A stretch of DNA of 64,000 nt from Pontivivens insulae. Lineage in GTDB: Bacteria > Pseudomonadota > Alphaproteobacteria > Rhodobacterales > Rhodobacteraceae. Under the pieces are notes generated by a model. It ran no database searches and was not told the origin of the DNA. It was given only the letters and a program-made list of their open reading frames with translations. The position numbers were made by a program, and so were the translations under genes. Positions 6,623-15,410 of this stretch are shown here, piece after piece. Location of the stretch: contig NZ_OMKW01000003.1 of the NCBI RefSeq assembly GCF_900302495.1, positions 186,001 to 250,000 on the forward strand. The letters are read 5' to 3'. Numbering within the stretch: the stretch's first letter is position 1; the number at the start of each line of letters is the position of its first letter.

Positions 6623-7594
6623 CTAGAGGCTTTCGGCCCATTCGATCAGAATTTCTGCGGTCAGCGCAGTTTGTCCCGGAGACATGATGTCTCCTGAAAT
6701 CACATGGCTGAGCGGATCGTCCTGCGGCCCCATCACCGGATTGACCACGTCGACCGGACCGCCCCACGCGTCAACAATGCGCTGTGTTGCTTCGGGATCT
6801 ACAACCTGGTCCTCGCGAGAGAATATGAAAAGCGCGGGCGTCGTTGCCTGTTCCACCGGAAGGGAAGATGCCGCGACCGTCGATGCGGCCATGGGCAGCA
6901 AGGATACGGTCGCATAGCTCGTCGTCCAGTATGTTCCATGCGCCTCGTTGCTCGGCTCGAAGGACCGTTCAGCGCCAGCCACCGTCGGCACCCAGTAACG
7001 TGCCAGTGGGAGGGTCAACAGGCCGGCAGCCGGGTTGTTGACCCGGAAGTTTGGCGACAGCATCGCAAGTCCAACAGGTTTCACGTCGATGCGATCATCG
7101 AATAGTCCCAAAACAGCCACCGTGCCCCCGGTCGAGGTGGCGATGACGATCACTTCGTCGCCTATGCGCTGCCCGATCTCCATTGCCTCGGCATAATCGT
7201 TGATCCAGCCGGGCACGGTGCCGTCCTCCATCGCAGCGGAACCGCGACCATGTCCCTCAAGGCGCGTGTAAAAGATGTTGGCGTCCAGCGCGTCCGCGAC
7301 CAGATCCGTGACTGGCCGGATTTCCTCGGAGGTGGCGGAGAAGCCGTGGATGTAGACGATCGAGCGCGCGGTTCGCGCCCCGGGCTCGCCCGCCCATACG
7401 ACCCGCTTCTCAACACCGGGGGTTATGTCGTCAAATCGGGCTTCCTGTTCGGCAAGATAGACGTTGGGATCGTCGCTGACGGCGGCACTTGCAAAGGTGA
7501 TCGGGCCTTCGACGGGTTCGCGCGGCCCGAAAAGCAGGATGAGCGTCAGCAGCCCGCAAAATATTGCGATGAAATAGGCAAGATAGCGCAGCAT
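6623..7594 (-). CDS. alpha/beta hydrolase, membrane-anchored or exported
   Basis: A 323-residue protein with an N-terminal hydrophobic segment (LRYLAYFIAIFCGLLTLILL) that should anchor or export it. An alpha/beta-hydrolase fold follows: YIHGFSATSEE supplies the oxyanion region, the nucleophile elbow is ATSTGG around residue 157, the acid is likely the Asp in FSREDQVVD, and the late His is in DPLSHVISG. Substrate unknown; an esterase or lipase-like carboxylester hydrolase is the natural guess. It is divergent from the SDR gene at 7683 with an 88-bp gap that must hold both promoters. Confidence 0.82.
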   Translation of the reverse strand: MLRYLAYFIAIFCGLLTLILLFGPREPVEGPITFASAAVSDDPNVYLAEQEARFDDITPGVEKRVVWAGEPGARTARSIVYIHGFSATSEEIRPVTDLVADALDANIFYTRLEGHGRGSAAMEDGTVPGWINDYAEAMEIGQRIGDEVIVIATSTGGTVAVLGLFDDRIDVKPVGLAMLSPNFRVNNPAAGLLTLPLARYWVPTVAGAERSFEPSNEAHGTYWTTSYATVSLLPMAASTVAASSLPVEQATTPALFIFSREDQVVDPEATQRIVDAWGGPVDVVNPVMGPQDDPLSHVISGDIMSPGQTALTAEILIEWAESL

Positions 7595-7682
7595 GATCCG
7601 TCCCCGATCTTTGTCTTATGGTTGCCGCCGACGTTAGCGAAGCCATATCGAAACGCAAACAGAACGCAGCGGAGAATGATCT

Positions 7683-8351
7683 ATGGCCACCGTACTTATC
7701 ACCGGCGCAAGCCGTGGCATTGGCGCCGAACTTGCGCGCAGGTATCACGCGCGCGGCGACCGCGTGATCGCAACGATGCGCAGCCCTGCGACAGCAGATT
7801 TGCCCGATGGGATCGAAAAAGTGGCGCTGGATGTCAGATCCGAGGCCGGACAGCTTGCCGCATCCGAACGGATCGGCCCCATACCAATCGATTTGCTGAT
7901 CTGCAACGCGGGGGTCTTGCACGGTCGCGGCGGGCTTACGTCGGACGGCTATTCAGAGGATGAATGGGCGCAAACACTGATGACGAATGTTGCTGGGGTC
8001 TTCTTCACCATACGCAGCTTCCAACAACACCTGGAGGCCACAAAGGGTAAGATTGCCGTCATTTCATCGCAGATGGGATCGAGCACACAGGCAAAAGGCT
8101 CGGCTTACAGCTATCGCGCCTCAAAGGCAGCTGCGACCAATCTTGCGCTCAGCCTCTCGGACGAATTGCGCGAACGGGGCATCGCCATCGCAGCCTATCA
8201 CCCCGGTTGGGTCCAGACCGACATGGGCGGGGCGAGCGCCGCAATCAGTGTCGAGGACAGCGCCGTGGGCCTGATGGCGGAGTTCGACGCCCTCTCACTC
8301 TCCACAACCGGAAGCTTCCGGCAATGGAACGGCGCAGAAATGCCGATCTGA
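7683..8351 (+). CDS. short-chain dehydrogenase/reductase (SDR)
   Basis: A 222-residue classical SDR. The cofactor motif TGASRGIG is at residues 7-14, CNAGVLHG supplies the NAG structural motif near residue 75, and the active-site Ser (VISSQMGS) and YRASK follow (Tyr near 142, Lys near 146). It resembles carbonyl reductase/C-factor-like SDRs that act on small carbonyl compounds with NADP(H); the substrate is not predictable. It is divergent from the hydrolase at 6623-7594 and converges on the hydrolase at 8388 with 36 bases between. Confidence 0.88.
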   Translation: MATVLITGASRGIGAELARRYHARGDRVIATMRSPATADLPDGIEKVALDVRSEAGQLAASERIGPIPIDLLICNAGVLHGRGGLTSDGYSEDEWAQTLMTNVAGVFFTIRSFQQHLEATKGKIAVISSQMGSSTQAKGSAYSYRASKAAATNLALSLSDELRERGIAIAAYHPGWVQTDMGGASAAISVEDSAVGLMAEFDALSLSTTGSFRQWNGAEMPI

Positions 8352-8387
8352 TCCGATTTCAGCCCTCCGAACCCAGGCCGCAGCGCA

Positions 8388-9146
8388 TCAAGAGATCTGG
8401 TCGACCATCTCACCGATCAATTGCAGGCAAGGCTCGCTAGAGAACCGGTGATCGGCGTCCTTGACCAATACGACCCGAAAATCGGGGCAGTCAGCGTGAT
8501 GCAATGTGTCCATTGCCCTTGTGTAAGGCACATCGGTATCTGCCGTGCCGTGCAGGAACCGCACCGGAAATGGCAGCGAAAGCGGACTGCGCAGAACAAG
8601 GTTGTTCCGCCCCTCCTCAATAAAGTGCTTGGTCACGATATATGGTTCAGGGTCATAGTCGCTTTCCAGCGCGATCTGGCCGTCACGCTCCAACATTTCG
8701 CGTTGGTCTTCTGTGAAGTCGGCATACATCCCGTCCTCTGTGAAATCAGGGGCGGCTGCGATCCCGACGATTCCTGCAACGCGATCCGGCAATTTCCTCG
8801 CCGTCAGCAACGACATCCATCCGCCCATTGATGACCCAACCAGAATTTGCGGACCCTCTGTCATTGCCGCGATGATATCGAAGGCATCTTGGGACCAGGC
8901 ACCGATCGAGCCGTCGGCCCAGTCACCTGAACTGGCACCATGAGCCTGATAGTCAAAACGCAGGAAGGCTCTCCCCCGTGCACGAGCCCACTCTTCCAAC
9001 CAGACCGCCTTGGTTCCGGTCATGTCAGAGCTATACCCGCCCAGAAAAACTATTCCCGGCTTGCCGACCCCCTCGCCCTCGGCCATTGTCCGATGGTAAG
9101 CGATTTTCCGCTGCCCATCCGGCTCGAAAACACTGTGGTCCTGCAT
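8388..9146 (-). CDS. alpha/beta hydrolase, BEM46/carboxylesterase-like
   Basis: The 252-residue product has a nucleophile motif VGSSMGGWM near residue 98, an oxyanion segment FLGGYSSDMTG, an acid in HGTADTDVPY and a late His in KDADHRFS. This is the set of a soluble serine hydrolase of the palmitoyl-thioesterase-like/BEM46 group. The start at 9146 is chosen because AAGGAG lies 9 bases upstream; an in-frame extension to 9521 would run wholly antisense to the glycosyltransferase gene and is unlikely. Its start codon overlaps that of the divergent glycosyltransferase. Confidence 0.86.
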   Translation of the reverse strand: MQDHSVFEPDGQRKIAYHRTMAEGEGVGKPGIVFLGGYSSDMTGTKAVWLEEWARARGRAFLRFDYQAHGASSGDWADGSIGAWSQDAFDIIAAMTEGPQILVGSSMGGWMSLLTARKLPDRVAGIVGIAAAPDFTEDGMYADFTEDQREMLERDGQIALESDYDPEPYIVTKHFIEEGRNNLVLRSPLSLPFPVRFLHGTADTDVPYTRAMDTLHHADCPDFRVVLVKDADHRFSSEPCLQLIGEMVDQIS

Positions 9147-10329
9147 GTCCGATACTCCTTCCCATTCCGGTATTGCCGGCGATCCTGCCCGACCGTTGAC
9201 GGTCCTGCAACTGGTCCCTGCGCTTGAGTCCGGGGGGGTCGAGCGTGGCGCGATCGAGATTGCGCAAGCGCTGACCGCGCAGGGCCACCGGGCGCTTGTC
9301 GCCAGTAAGGGCGGACGGCTGGAGCCGCAACTGCGCCGCGCAGGCGGCGAGTTGATCCAGATCGACATAGGCTCCAAAAGTCCTTTCGCGATCCGCCGGA
9401 ATGCGCGGGAGCTTGAGCGCATCATCGTTGAGGAAAAGGTCGATATCGTGCATGCACGATCCCGCGCCCCGGCTTGGGCAGGCTTCCGGGCCTGCCGCGC
9501 GACAAACACGAGGTTCGTCACGACGTATCATGGCGTTTACGGTGAAAAGAGCTGGCTGAAGAAGCGGTACAACAGTGTAATGGCGAAAGGCGATCCGGTC
9601 ATCGCTCCGTCTGAATTCGTCGCCGAAATCGTGCGCGAGCGATACGGCCTCTCCGAGGCCCAGGTGGTAACGATCCCGCGCGGCGCCGACATAAATTCTT
9701 TTGCTGAAGAAGCTGTCAGCACCGAGCGTACCATCTCACTCGCGCAATCCTGGGGCGTGATCGAGGACGCCCGACCGATCATTTTGCTGCCCGGCCGTCT
9801 GACATCGATAAAGGGGCAGGAAGACCTCATTGCTGCCGGTCGGGTGCTGCGCGCGCGCGGAGAGCCAAGTGACTGGCAAATCGTCCTCGTCGGCGACGAC
9901 GGCGGATCAGGCTACGGTGCAAAGCTTGAAGCAATGGCGCGCGAGGCAGGTCTGGTCGGCCACCTGCGCATGGTGGGGCACTGCGCTGATATGGAAGCCG
10001 CCTACAAGCTGTCAGCGGTCGTTGTAACCCCCTCCCGCGTTCCCGAATCCTTCGGACGGACCGCGGTTGAGGCGCAGGCCATGGGCCGCCCGGTTATCGC
10101 AACAGCCCTTGGTGGAGCGCTCGAAACCGTGGATCACGGGAAAACAGGCTGGCTGGTGGCACCTGGCGATATTGAAGCCTTGGCCGATGCCATTGCGGCA
10201 GCTCTAACGCTCGACGACAGCACGCGTGCCCATATGAGCGTCGCTGCCCGCGGCCGCATTCGCTCGATGTTCACCATCACCGAAATGCAGCGCAGGACGT
10301 TGGAGGTTTATGAGGGCGGCGGACGCTGA
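9145..10329 (+). CDS. glycosyltransferase family 4 (GT-B)
   Basis: A 394-residue retaining GT-B glycosyltransferase. The N-terminal acceptor domain begins LQLVPALESGGVERG. The C-terminal donor domain has ILLPGRLTSIKGQEDLI around residue 212 and the E-x7-E type motif in VPESFGRTAVEAQAMG around residue 300. It probably transfers a sugar to a lipopolysaccharide core or other envelope glycan. No Shine-Dalgarno sequence is visible before ATG 9145, whose codon shares two bases with the start of the opposite-strand hydrolase. Translation may be leaderless or weak, and the next in-frame candidate (TTG 9196) is no better. It ends 7 bases before the convergent gene at 10337. Confidence 0.88.
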   Translation: MSDTPSHSGIAGDPARPLTVLQLVPALESGGVERGAIEIAQALTAQGHRALVASKGGRLEPQLRRAGGELIQIDIGSKSPFAIRRNARELERIIVEEKVDIVHARSRAPAWAGFRACRATNTRFVTTYHGVYGEKSWLKKRYNSVMAKGDPVIAPSEFVAEIVRERYGLSEAQVVTIPRGADINSFAEEAVSTERTISLAQSWGVIEDARPIILLPGRLTSIKGQEDLIAAGRVLRARGEPSDWQIVLVGDDGGSGYGAKLEAMAREAGLVGHLRMVGHCADMEAAYKLSAVVVTPSRVPESFGRTAVEAQAMGRPVIATALGGALETVDHGKTGWLVAPGDIEALADAIAAALTLDDSTRAHMSVAARGRIRSMFTITEMQRRTLEVYEGGGR

Positions 10330-10336
10330 CTCTCAT

Positions 10337-11134
10337 TTACTCGGCCGCGCAGACGCTCCTGGTTTTTGAGTCGACGCCATCTATCAGCCCGCCAGGACAC
10401 CAGGTGTTGACAGGATGGACGAGCGGCGTGCGTCCCGCCGCCTCCGCAATGTTCTCAATCCTCTCGAAGGCCTCTGCCCGGTCGTCGTAGAATGCGACCG
10501 TTGCGATCCAGTCCCTGCGTTGGACGTTTTCCGCATCGATGCCAATGCTCTGCAGTTTTCCAAGTTCGGTGCGCGCCTCGCGCTCCGTCGCAGAGGACGC
10601 TGAAATCACAGCCCAACGGGTCGATGCGTCAGCGGTGCTGCTGCCCGCTTGGAGAGACCTGTCATTGGCAGAACTGATGACAGTATCGAGTGTATCGACG
10701 ATGGAGCGCGTGCCTTCCTGCGAACCGGCGGAGCGAGCGTTCGCCTCCGCCAGAACCCGTGCGATCTCCCGCCGCCCTTCAGGACTGCACGACCCCTTAT
10801 CCAGACAACCAAGGAGAACGAGAAGCTGATTGCTGCGTTGCGAAAGACGCTCGATCTCGCCACGCGCGTCGAGCACGACGTCCGCACTGGCGGAGACCCG
10901 CGCAGTCAGGCCGAGGAATTCTAGGCTTTCAAGCTCGATCTCTGCTGCCTCCAGAAATCTCTGGAAAGACTCCCTGCGGTCCTTCACCCGGTCCAGCAGT
11001 GAGCGATCATCGGTCAACTCGTTGTAGAGGAAACCTGCTAAAATAGCGAGTAAAGCAACGCGAAGGGTCAATCGAATGCCAATTTCGAAGGCCTCAAGCC
11101 GATCCTTGCTGAAGATGCCGAAAAATCTCTGCAT
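10337..11134 (-). CDS. hypothetical membrane-anchored protein with SPOR-like C-terminus
   Basis: A 265-residue protein with a single N-terminal membrane segment (about residues 24-40, LRVALLAILAGFLYN) and a long charged helical region (45-135). The last about 95 residues (RWAVISAS, LGKLQSIGIDAENVQR, DRAEAFERIENI) have the beta-alpha-beta rhythm of SPOR-type peptidoglycan-binding domains. SPOR similarity is judged by eye and is weak. Two late Cys (NTWCPGG, SVCAAE) could form a disulfide in the periplasm. It stands alone, convergent with the glycosyltransferase and divergent from thrS. Confidence 0.55.
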   Translation of the reverse strand: MQRFFGIFSKDRLEAFEIGIRLTLRVALLAILAGFLYNELTDDRSLLDRVKDRRESFQRFLEAAEIELESLEFLGLTARVSASADVVLDARGEIERLSQRSNQLLVLLGCLDKGSCSPEGRREIARVLAEANARSAGSQEGTRSIVDTLDTVISSANDRSLQAGSSTADASTRWAVISASSATEREARTELGKLQSIGIDAENVQRRDWIATVAFYDDRAEAFERIENIAEAAGRTPLVHPVNTWCPGGLIDGVDSKTRSVCAAE

Positions 11135-11302
11135 CCAATCAAACTATAATCATGGAACGGCATTGTCGGTATTAATTGTCACCTTGAAGATATATCCGCC
11201 GGCCGCGCGACCGCTTGACCCCTTCCCTTCCCTCCCCCATACCTCGCCTCACATAACCGCAACCGGGCGCACTCGTAGGCGCCGAACCGTAGGAGGCCCC
11301 TA

Positions 11303-13249
11303 ATGGCCCAGATCACGATCACTCTGCCCGATGGCGCGCAACGCTCATATGAGGCCGGAATCACGGGGGGTGAGGTTGCAGCGGACATCTCTAAATCCCT
11401 CGGCAAGGCAGCACTTGCGTGCACCATTAACGGCGAGTTCCGCGACCTCAGCCGCCCGATTGAGGCGGATGCAGATCTCGCGATTCACACCATCAAGGAC
11501 GAGGCGCAGGCACTCGAACTGATCCGGCACGACGCGGCGCACATCATGGCGCGTGCGGTGCAGGAGATCTGGCCCGACGTGAAGGTCACCATCGGCCCGG
11601 TCATCGCGAATGGTTGGTATTACGATTTCGACCGGGAGGAGCCGTTCACCCCCGACGACCTTGCACAGATCGAAAAGAGGATGCGCGACATCATCGCCGC
11701 GCGCGATCCCGTGCGTACCGAAGTGTGGTCGCGCGCCGACGCCATCGCCCACTACGAAGCGGCAGACGAGCCGTTCAAAGTCGCTCTGGTCAACCGCATC
11801 CCCGAAGGCGAAGACATCCGCATGTACTGGCACGGGGACTGGCAGGATCTCTGCCGCGGCCCCCATCTCGTCCATACCGGTCAGGTGCCCGCCGATGCCT
11901 TCAAGCTGACCCGCGTGTCCGGCGCCTATTGGGAGGGGGACGCAAAGAACAAGCAGCTTCAGCGTATCTACGGCGTCGCCTTCCGCAACCGGCAGGAACT
12001 CAAGGACTACCTCCACATGGTCGAGGAGGCGGAGAAGCGCGATCACCGCAGGCTCGCCAAGGAAATGGACCTCTTCCACCTGCAGGAAGAGGCGCCGGGC
12101 ATGGTGTTCTGGCATCCCAATGGCTGGACGGTTTACCGCGCGCTCGAGGATTACATGCGCCGTCGCCAGATCGAGGACGGCTACCGCGAGATCCGCACCC
12201 CGCAGGTCGTGGACCGCAAGCTGTGGGAGGCGTCGGGCCACTGGGACAAGTATCGCGAGAACATGTTCATCACCGAGATCGATGAGGAGCACGCGAACGA
12301 GAAGCGCACCAATGCGCTCAAGCCGATGAACTGCCCCTGCCATGTGCAGGTCTACAATCAGGGCCTCAAATCCTATCGCGACTTGCCGCTGCGCCTAGCC
12401 GAGTTCGGCTCCTGCCACCGCTATGAGGCGTCCGGGGCCATGCACGGCCTGATGCGCGTGCGCGGCTTCGTGCAGGACGACGCACATATCTTCTGCACAC
12501 AGGAGCAGATTGAGGCGGAATGCGCGAAGTTCATCCAGCTCCTCAGCCGCGTCTACAAAGATCTGGGCTTTGACAGCTTCAAGATCATGTTCTCCACCCG
12601 CCCCGAAAAGCGGATCGGCACTGACGCAGAGTGGGACATCACCGAAGGCGCGCTGGAAGCGGCGATCAAGTCCATCGGCATGGACTATGAGGTCGATCCC
12701 GGCGAAGGCGCGTTCTATGGCCCGAAGCTCGATTTCAAGCTGACGGACGCCATCGGGCGCGAGTGGCAGTGCGGCACCTTCCAGGTGGACAGCCAGCTTC
12801 CCGACCGGCTCGAGGCGGAATATGTCGGCGAGGACGGGGAGAAGCACCGTCCCTTCATGCTGCACCGCGCAGTGCTGGGTTCTTTCGAGCGGTTCCTCGG
12901 CATTTTGATCGAGAACTATGCAGGTAAGTTGCCCTTCTGGTTGGCGCCCCGTCAGGTTGTTGTCGCTTCCATCGTGTCGGACGCGGATGAGTATGTGACA
13001 GAGGTTGTGGAAAATCTGCGTGCGCAAGGCATCCGGGCGGAGGCTGATACGCGGAACGAGAAGATCAACTACAAGGTCCGCGAACATTCCCTCGGCAAAG
13101 TGCCGGTAATCCTCGCCATCGGACGGCAGGAGGTCGAGAACAAGACTGTCTCCATGCGCCGTCTGGGTGAGAAACAGTCATCGGTTTTGCCGACTGGGGA
13201 AGTCGTTGCGGCGCTGAAAGGTGAAGCAACCCCTCCTGACCTCGTCTAA
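11303..13249 (+). CDS. thrS: threonyl-tRNA synthetase
   Basis: Class II synthetase that charges tRNA-Thr; 648 residues, the normal full length. An N-terminal TGS domain (residues 1-60), the editing/SAD domain with [11 protein letters not shown], the catalytic core with zinc-site [12 protein letters not shown] (motif 2) and [11 protein letters not shown] (motif 3), and a C-terminal anticodon-binding domain ([12 protein letters not shown] onwards) are all present. TAGGAGG sits just upstream of ATG. It is divergent from the gene at 10337-11134, with 168 bp for promoters. A strong hairpin follows the stop. No T-box or operator-like tRNA mimic was recognised. Confidence 0.98.
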   Translation: MAQITITLPDGAQRSYEAGITGGEVAADISKSLGKAALACTINGEFRDLSRPIEADADLAIHTIKDEAQALELIRHDAAHIMARAVQEIWPDVKVTIGPVIANGWYYDFDREEPFTPDDLAQIEKRMRDIIAARDPVRTEVWSRADAIAHYEAADEPFKVALVNRIPEGEDIRMYWHGDWQDLCRGPHLVHTGQVPADAFKLTRVSGAYWEGDAKNKQLQRIYGVAFRNRQELKDYLHMVEEAEKRDHRRLAKEMDLFHLQEEAPGMVFWHPNGWTVYRALEDYMRRRQIEDGYREIRTPQVVDRKLWEASGHWDKYRENMFITEIDEEHANEKRTNALKPMNCPCHVQVYNQGLKSYRDLPLRLAEFGSCHRYEASGAMHGLMRVRGFVQDDAHIFCTQEQIEAECAKFIQLLSRVYKDLGFDSFKIMFSTRPEKRIGTDAEWDITEGALEAAIKSIGMDYEVDPGEGAFYGPKLDFKLTDAIGREWQCGTFQVDSQLPDRLEAEYVGEDGEKHRPFMLHRAVLGSFERFLGILIENYAGKLPFWLAPRQVVVASIVSDADEYVTEVVENLRAQGIRAEADTRNEKINYKVREHSLGKVPVILAIGRQEVENKTVSMRRLGEKQSSVLPTGEVVAALKGEATPPDLV

Positions 13250-13254
13250 CTCTT

Positions 13255-13290
13255 GGGGCTGGGCGCTGACAAAGGTCAGCGCCCAGCCCC
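13255..13290. terminator. bidirectional hairpin between thrS and the YhhN gene
   Basis: A perfect 16-bp stem (13255-13270 with 13275-13290) and a 4-base loop lie between the convergent stops of thrS (13249) and the YhhN gene (13294). There is no U-tract of note on either strand, so it may act as a 3'-end stabiliser or weak terminator for both. Confidence 0.75.
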
Positions 13291-13293
13291 GCG

Positions 13294-13950
13294 CTAGTTT
13301 AGCGAAAAGGGGGAAAAGGCAAGAACAACGCAAATCTGCGCTGCAAAATAGGTTCCGTAGACGATTGGCCCGGTCCACTTCAATTCAGGTGACTCCGGCC
13401 CAAGCATCGCCAACTCGGCCCCCAGAATATGACCAGAAACCAGGAAGAGAATTCCGGCATAGGCCAGCAACACGCTTGCATCCGTGAACATCTGGGTCAG
13501 CACGAATTGAATGAGAATGACCACCAAATGCAGAACGCCAGCGGTGCGGGCTGCGTGGATCGACGTGCCATATAGAAAATAGGCTGAAGCCGTCGTGATC
13601 AGCCCCAGCAGCAGGACGGGCCCGATGGTCGCATCGAGTTGCAGCTCGAAGCGGGAATAGGCGACCATGTAGAAAATCTGGGTCACCAGGAACGCGAACC
13701 CGGCACGGGTCAGCCAAACCGTGCCGCGACGGCTCATCGCAAAGTCACCGAAGATCGAACAGGCAAGGCCTAACAGAACTGGCTCCGGCACTCGCTGAGC
13801 GGCCGCCCAAATCAGCAAGGCCACTGTCGCGGTCGTCTTGGTCGCACTACGCTCGGCGCTCGGCAGGCGCCAGCTATGACGGAACGCATAATCAAGCGCG
13901 GCGAGCACCGCGATGATGAGAAATACCGCGTTGAAGCCGGACTCAACCAT
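13294..13950 (-). CDS. YhhN family membrane protein (lysoplasmalogenase-like)
   Basis: A 218-residue, roughly eight-segment membrane protein. LACSIFGDFAMSRR matches the GD-containing signature of the YhhN/TMEM86 family, in which some members hydrolyse lysoplasmalogen vinyl-ether bonds. A second conserved acidic site expected late in the family is not obvious to me. It starts inside the last codons of the second YhhN-like gene (8-base overlap), so the two are co-translated. Whether it has lysoplasmalogenase activity is inference. Confidence 0.75.
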   Translation of the reverse strand: MVESGFNAVFLIIAVLAALDYAFRHSWRLPSAERSATKTTATVALLIWAAAQRVPEPVLLGLACSIFGDFAMSRRGTVWLTRAGFAFLVTQIFYMVAYSRFELQLDATIGPVLLLGLITTASAYFLYGTSIHAARTAGVLHLVVILIQFVLTQMFTDASVLLAYAGILFLVSGHILGAELAMLGPESPELKWTGPIVYGTYFAAQICVVLAFSPFSLN

Positions 13951-14590
13951 TTACCGGAAATGTTCCCAATACGACGAGGACAAGACCGAAGTAATAACTC
14001 AGCCAGATCACCGGGCCGAGCATTCGTAGGATCATATAGGATCGATTGAACATCATCATTTCGATCCCGAGCAAGCCATTGCAAATAACGATCAGGACGG
14101 CACCCACTTTGAGCATCGCCGCATCCATTGATGATCCCATGGCGAGGATGAAAATCAATAGGACGGAGACGGTGTAGGGCAGGACGATCTTTCGGTGTGC
14201 GCCCAGATAGGGCCAAATCAGGATGGTATACCCAGCGCAAATACCGACGAGGGCTGCGACCTGCACAAAAATCGCCTGAAAGCCCACCCAATGATAAACG
14301 TAGATATCTAGGGCGATAAGCAAGTTCACGAACAGAAAGATGCCCATCGAGCCAACATAGCCATGCTCACTGCGGCTTGCCTTCATTGCGTCAGCCACGG
14401 TGGCAAGCGCCAATGCCGTTACAAGAATGAAAGATGAGCCGATGGTGAAGGCAAAGATCGCCAGACAAGCCGTAGCACCGGTCTTGGTTGCAAGGCGGGC
14501 ACGGGAAACAGGGGCCATCTGAAAATAGCCGACATAAGCCGCCGAACATGCGACCGACAGGATCGCAAACAGATACGAGATCGCAGTCAT
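13943..14590 (-). CDS. second YhhN-like multi-pass membrane protein
   Basis: A 215-residue protein of about eight hydrophobic segments (for example AISYLFAILSVACSAAYVG and FLFVNLLIALDIYVYHWVG), with the same length and topology as its downstream neighbour and a similar SRARLATKTGATACLAIFAF opening. It lacks the clear G-D signature of YhhN at the expected place, so it may be a diverged paralogue rather than an enzyme. It is the first gene of a two-gene leftward operon divergent from infC. Confidence 0.6.
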   Translation of the reverse strand: MTAISYLFAILSVACSAAYVGYFQMAPVSRARLATKTGATACLAIFAFTIGSSFILVTALALATVADAMKASRSEHGYVGSMGIFLFVNLLIALDIYVYHWVGFQAIFVQVAALVGICAGYTILIWPYLGAHRKIVLPYTVSVLLIFILAMGSSMDAAMLKVGAVLIVICNGLLGIEMMMFNRSYMILRMLGPVIWLSYYFGLVLVVLGTFPVNG

Positions 14591-14713
14591 CGCCTTCCCA
14601 GACCAAATCGCGGGCTACGAGGCATATTTGACACCGGATCAGGCGGCAAGATCGCGCCGTAACGATTTTGCAGGTTGTCAGACTATTGACGGCGCGTCCA
14701 ATTCAATCCACTT

Positions 14714-14754
14714 AAACAAGCCTAATGTTGGGCGCATGCTGTGCGCCCGCTTGT
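14714..14754 (+). promoter_or_regulatory. leader hairpin upstream of infC
   Basis: GGGCGCA (14730-14736) pairs with TGCGCCC (14742-14748) around a 5-base loop, and outer arms ACAAG (14716-14720) and CTTGT (14750-14754) can extend it. It ends 12 bases before the AAAGGA ribosome site of infC. Without a T-tract it is more likely a translational-control or stability element than a terminator. Confidence 0.45.
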
Positions 14755-14780
14755 CTTGAACAATCAAAGGATCCGTTGCC

Positions 14781-15326
14781 ATAGCCCGTCGTCCGCATAA
14801 CGCCCCTCCGACCCGTGATACCGGCCCAAGAGTGAATGATCGCATCCGTGCCCCCGAAATCCGCCTTATTGGCGCGGATGGGGAGCAGGTTGGCGTCGTC
14901 ACACCCCGTCAGGGGGTTGAAATGGCCCTCGATGCAGGTCTCGACCTCGTCGAAATCTCTCCGAACGCCACCCCGCCCGTGTGCAAGATCATGGATTTCG
15001 GGAAGTTCAAATACGAACAGCAAAAGCGCGAATCGGAAGCTCGTAAGAAGCAGAAGACCATCGAGGTGAAGGAGGTGAAATTCCGCCCCAACACCGACAC
15101 GCATGACTATGACGTCAAGATGCGCAATGTGGTCAAGTTTCTCGAGAATGGTGACAAGGTTAAGGTGACGCTCCGCTTCCGCGGTCGTGAAATGGCGCAC
15201 CAGGAGCTTGGCCGCGAACTACTGAACCGCGTGGCTGCCGATGTCGAAGGGCTGGGCAAGATTGATAACATGCCCAAAGTCGAAGGCCGACAAATGGTCA
15301 TGATGATCTCCGCCGTGAAGAACTGA
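14781..15326 (+). CDS. infC: translation initiation factor IF-3, probable ATA start
   Basis: IF-3 binds the 30S subunit, prevents premature 50S joining and checks the start codon. The protein has the N-domain ([20 protein letters not shown]) and C-domain ([20 protein letters not shown]) intact. An ATG-like start would be GTG at 14832, giving 164 residues, but the frame remains open upstream and encodes [17 protein letters not shown]. That is the N-terminus usual for this family in Rhodobacteraceae. The only plausible codon there is ATA at 14781, with AAAGGA nine bases upstream, giving the usual 181 residues. Rare starts in infC are known (AUU in E. coli) and allow IF-3 to repress itself. rpmI and rplT do not follow. 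Confidence 0.93.
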   Translation: MARRPHNAPPTRDTGPRVNDRIRAPEIRLIGADGEQVGVVTPRQGVEMALDAGLDLVEISPNATPPVCKIMDFGKFKYEQQKRESEARKKQKTIEVKEVKFRPNTDTHDYDVKMRNVVKFLENGDKVKVTLRFRGREMAHQELGRELLNRVAADVEGLGKIDNMPKVEGRQMVMMISAVKN

Positions 15327-15349
15327 CGCGCACACCGATATCCCGTTCA

Positions 15350-15388
15350 GGGGCGGTGCCGCAGGTCGCGGCACCGCCCCTTTCTTTT
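15350..15388 (+). terminator. rho-independent terminator after infC
   Basis: A 13-bp perfect stem GGGGCGGTGCCGC / GCGGCACCGCCCC with a 5-base loop is followed by TTTCTTTT (15381-15388). It sits 24 bases after the infC stop and separates infC from the transporter operon. Confidence 0.93.
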
Positions 15389-15410
15389 GATCAAGCGCAA
15401 GGATTCCCCG

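Noticed and set aside
11135-11302. T-box or tRNA-like operator before thrS
   Set aside because: No specifier-loop or antiterminator pattern was seen, and T-boxes are essentially absent from this group.
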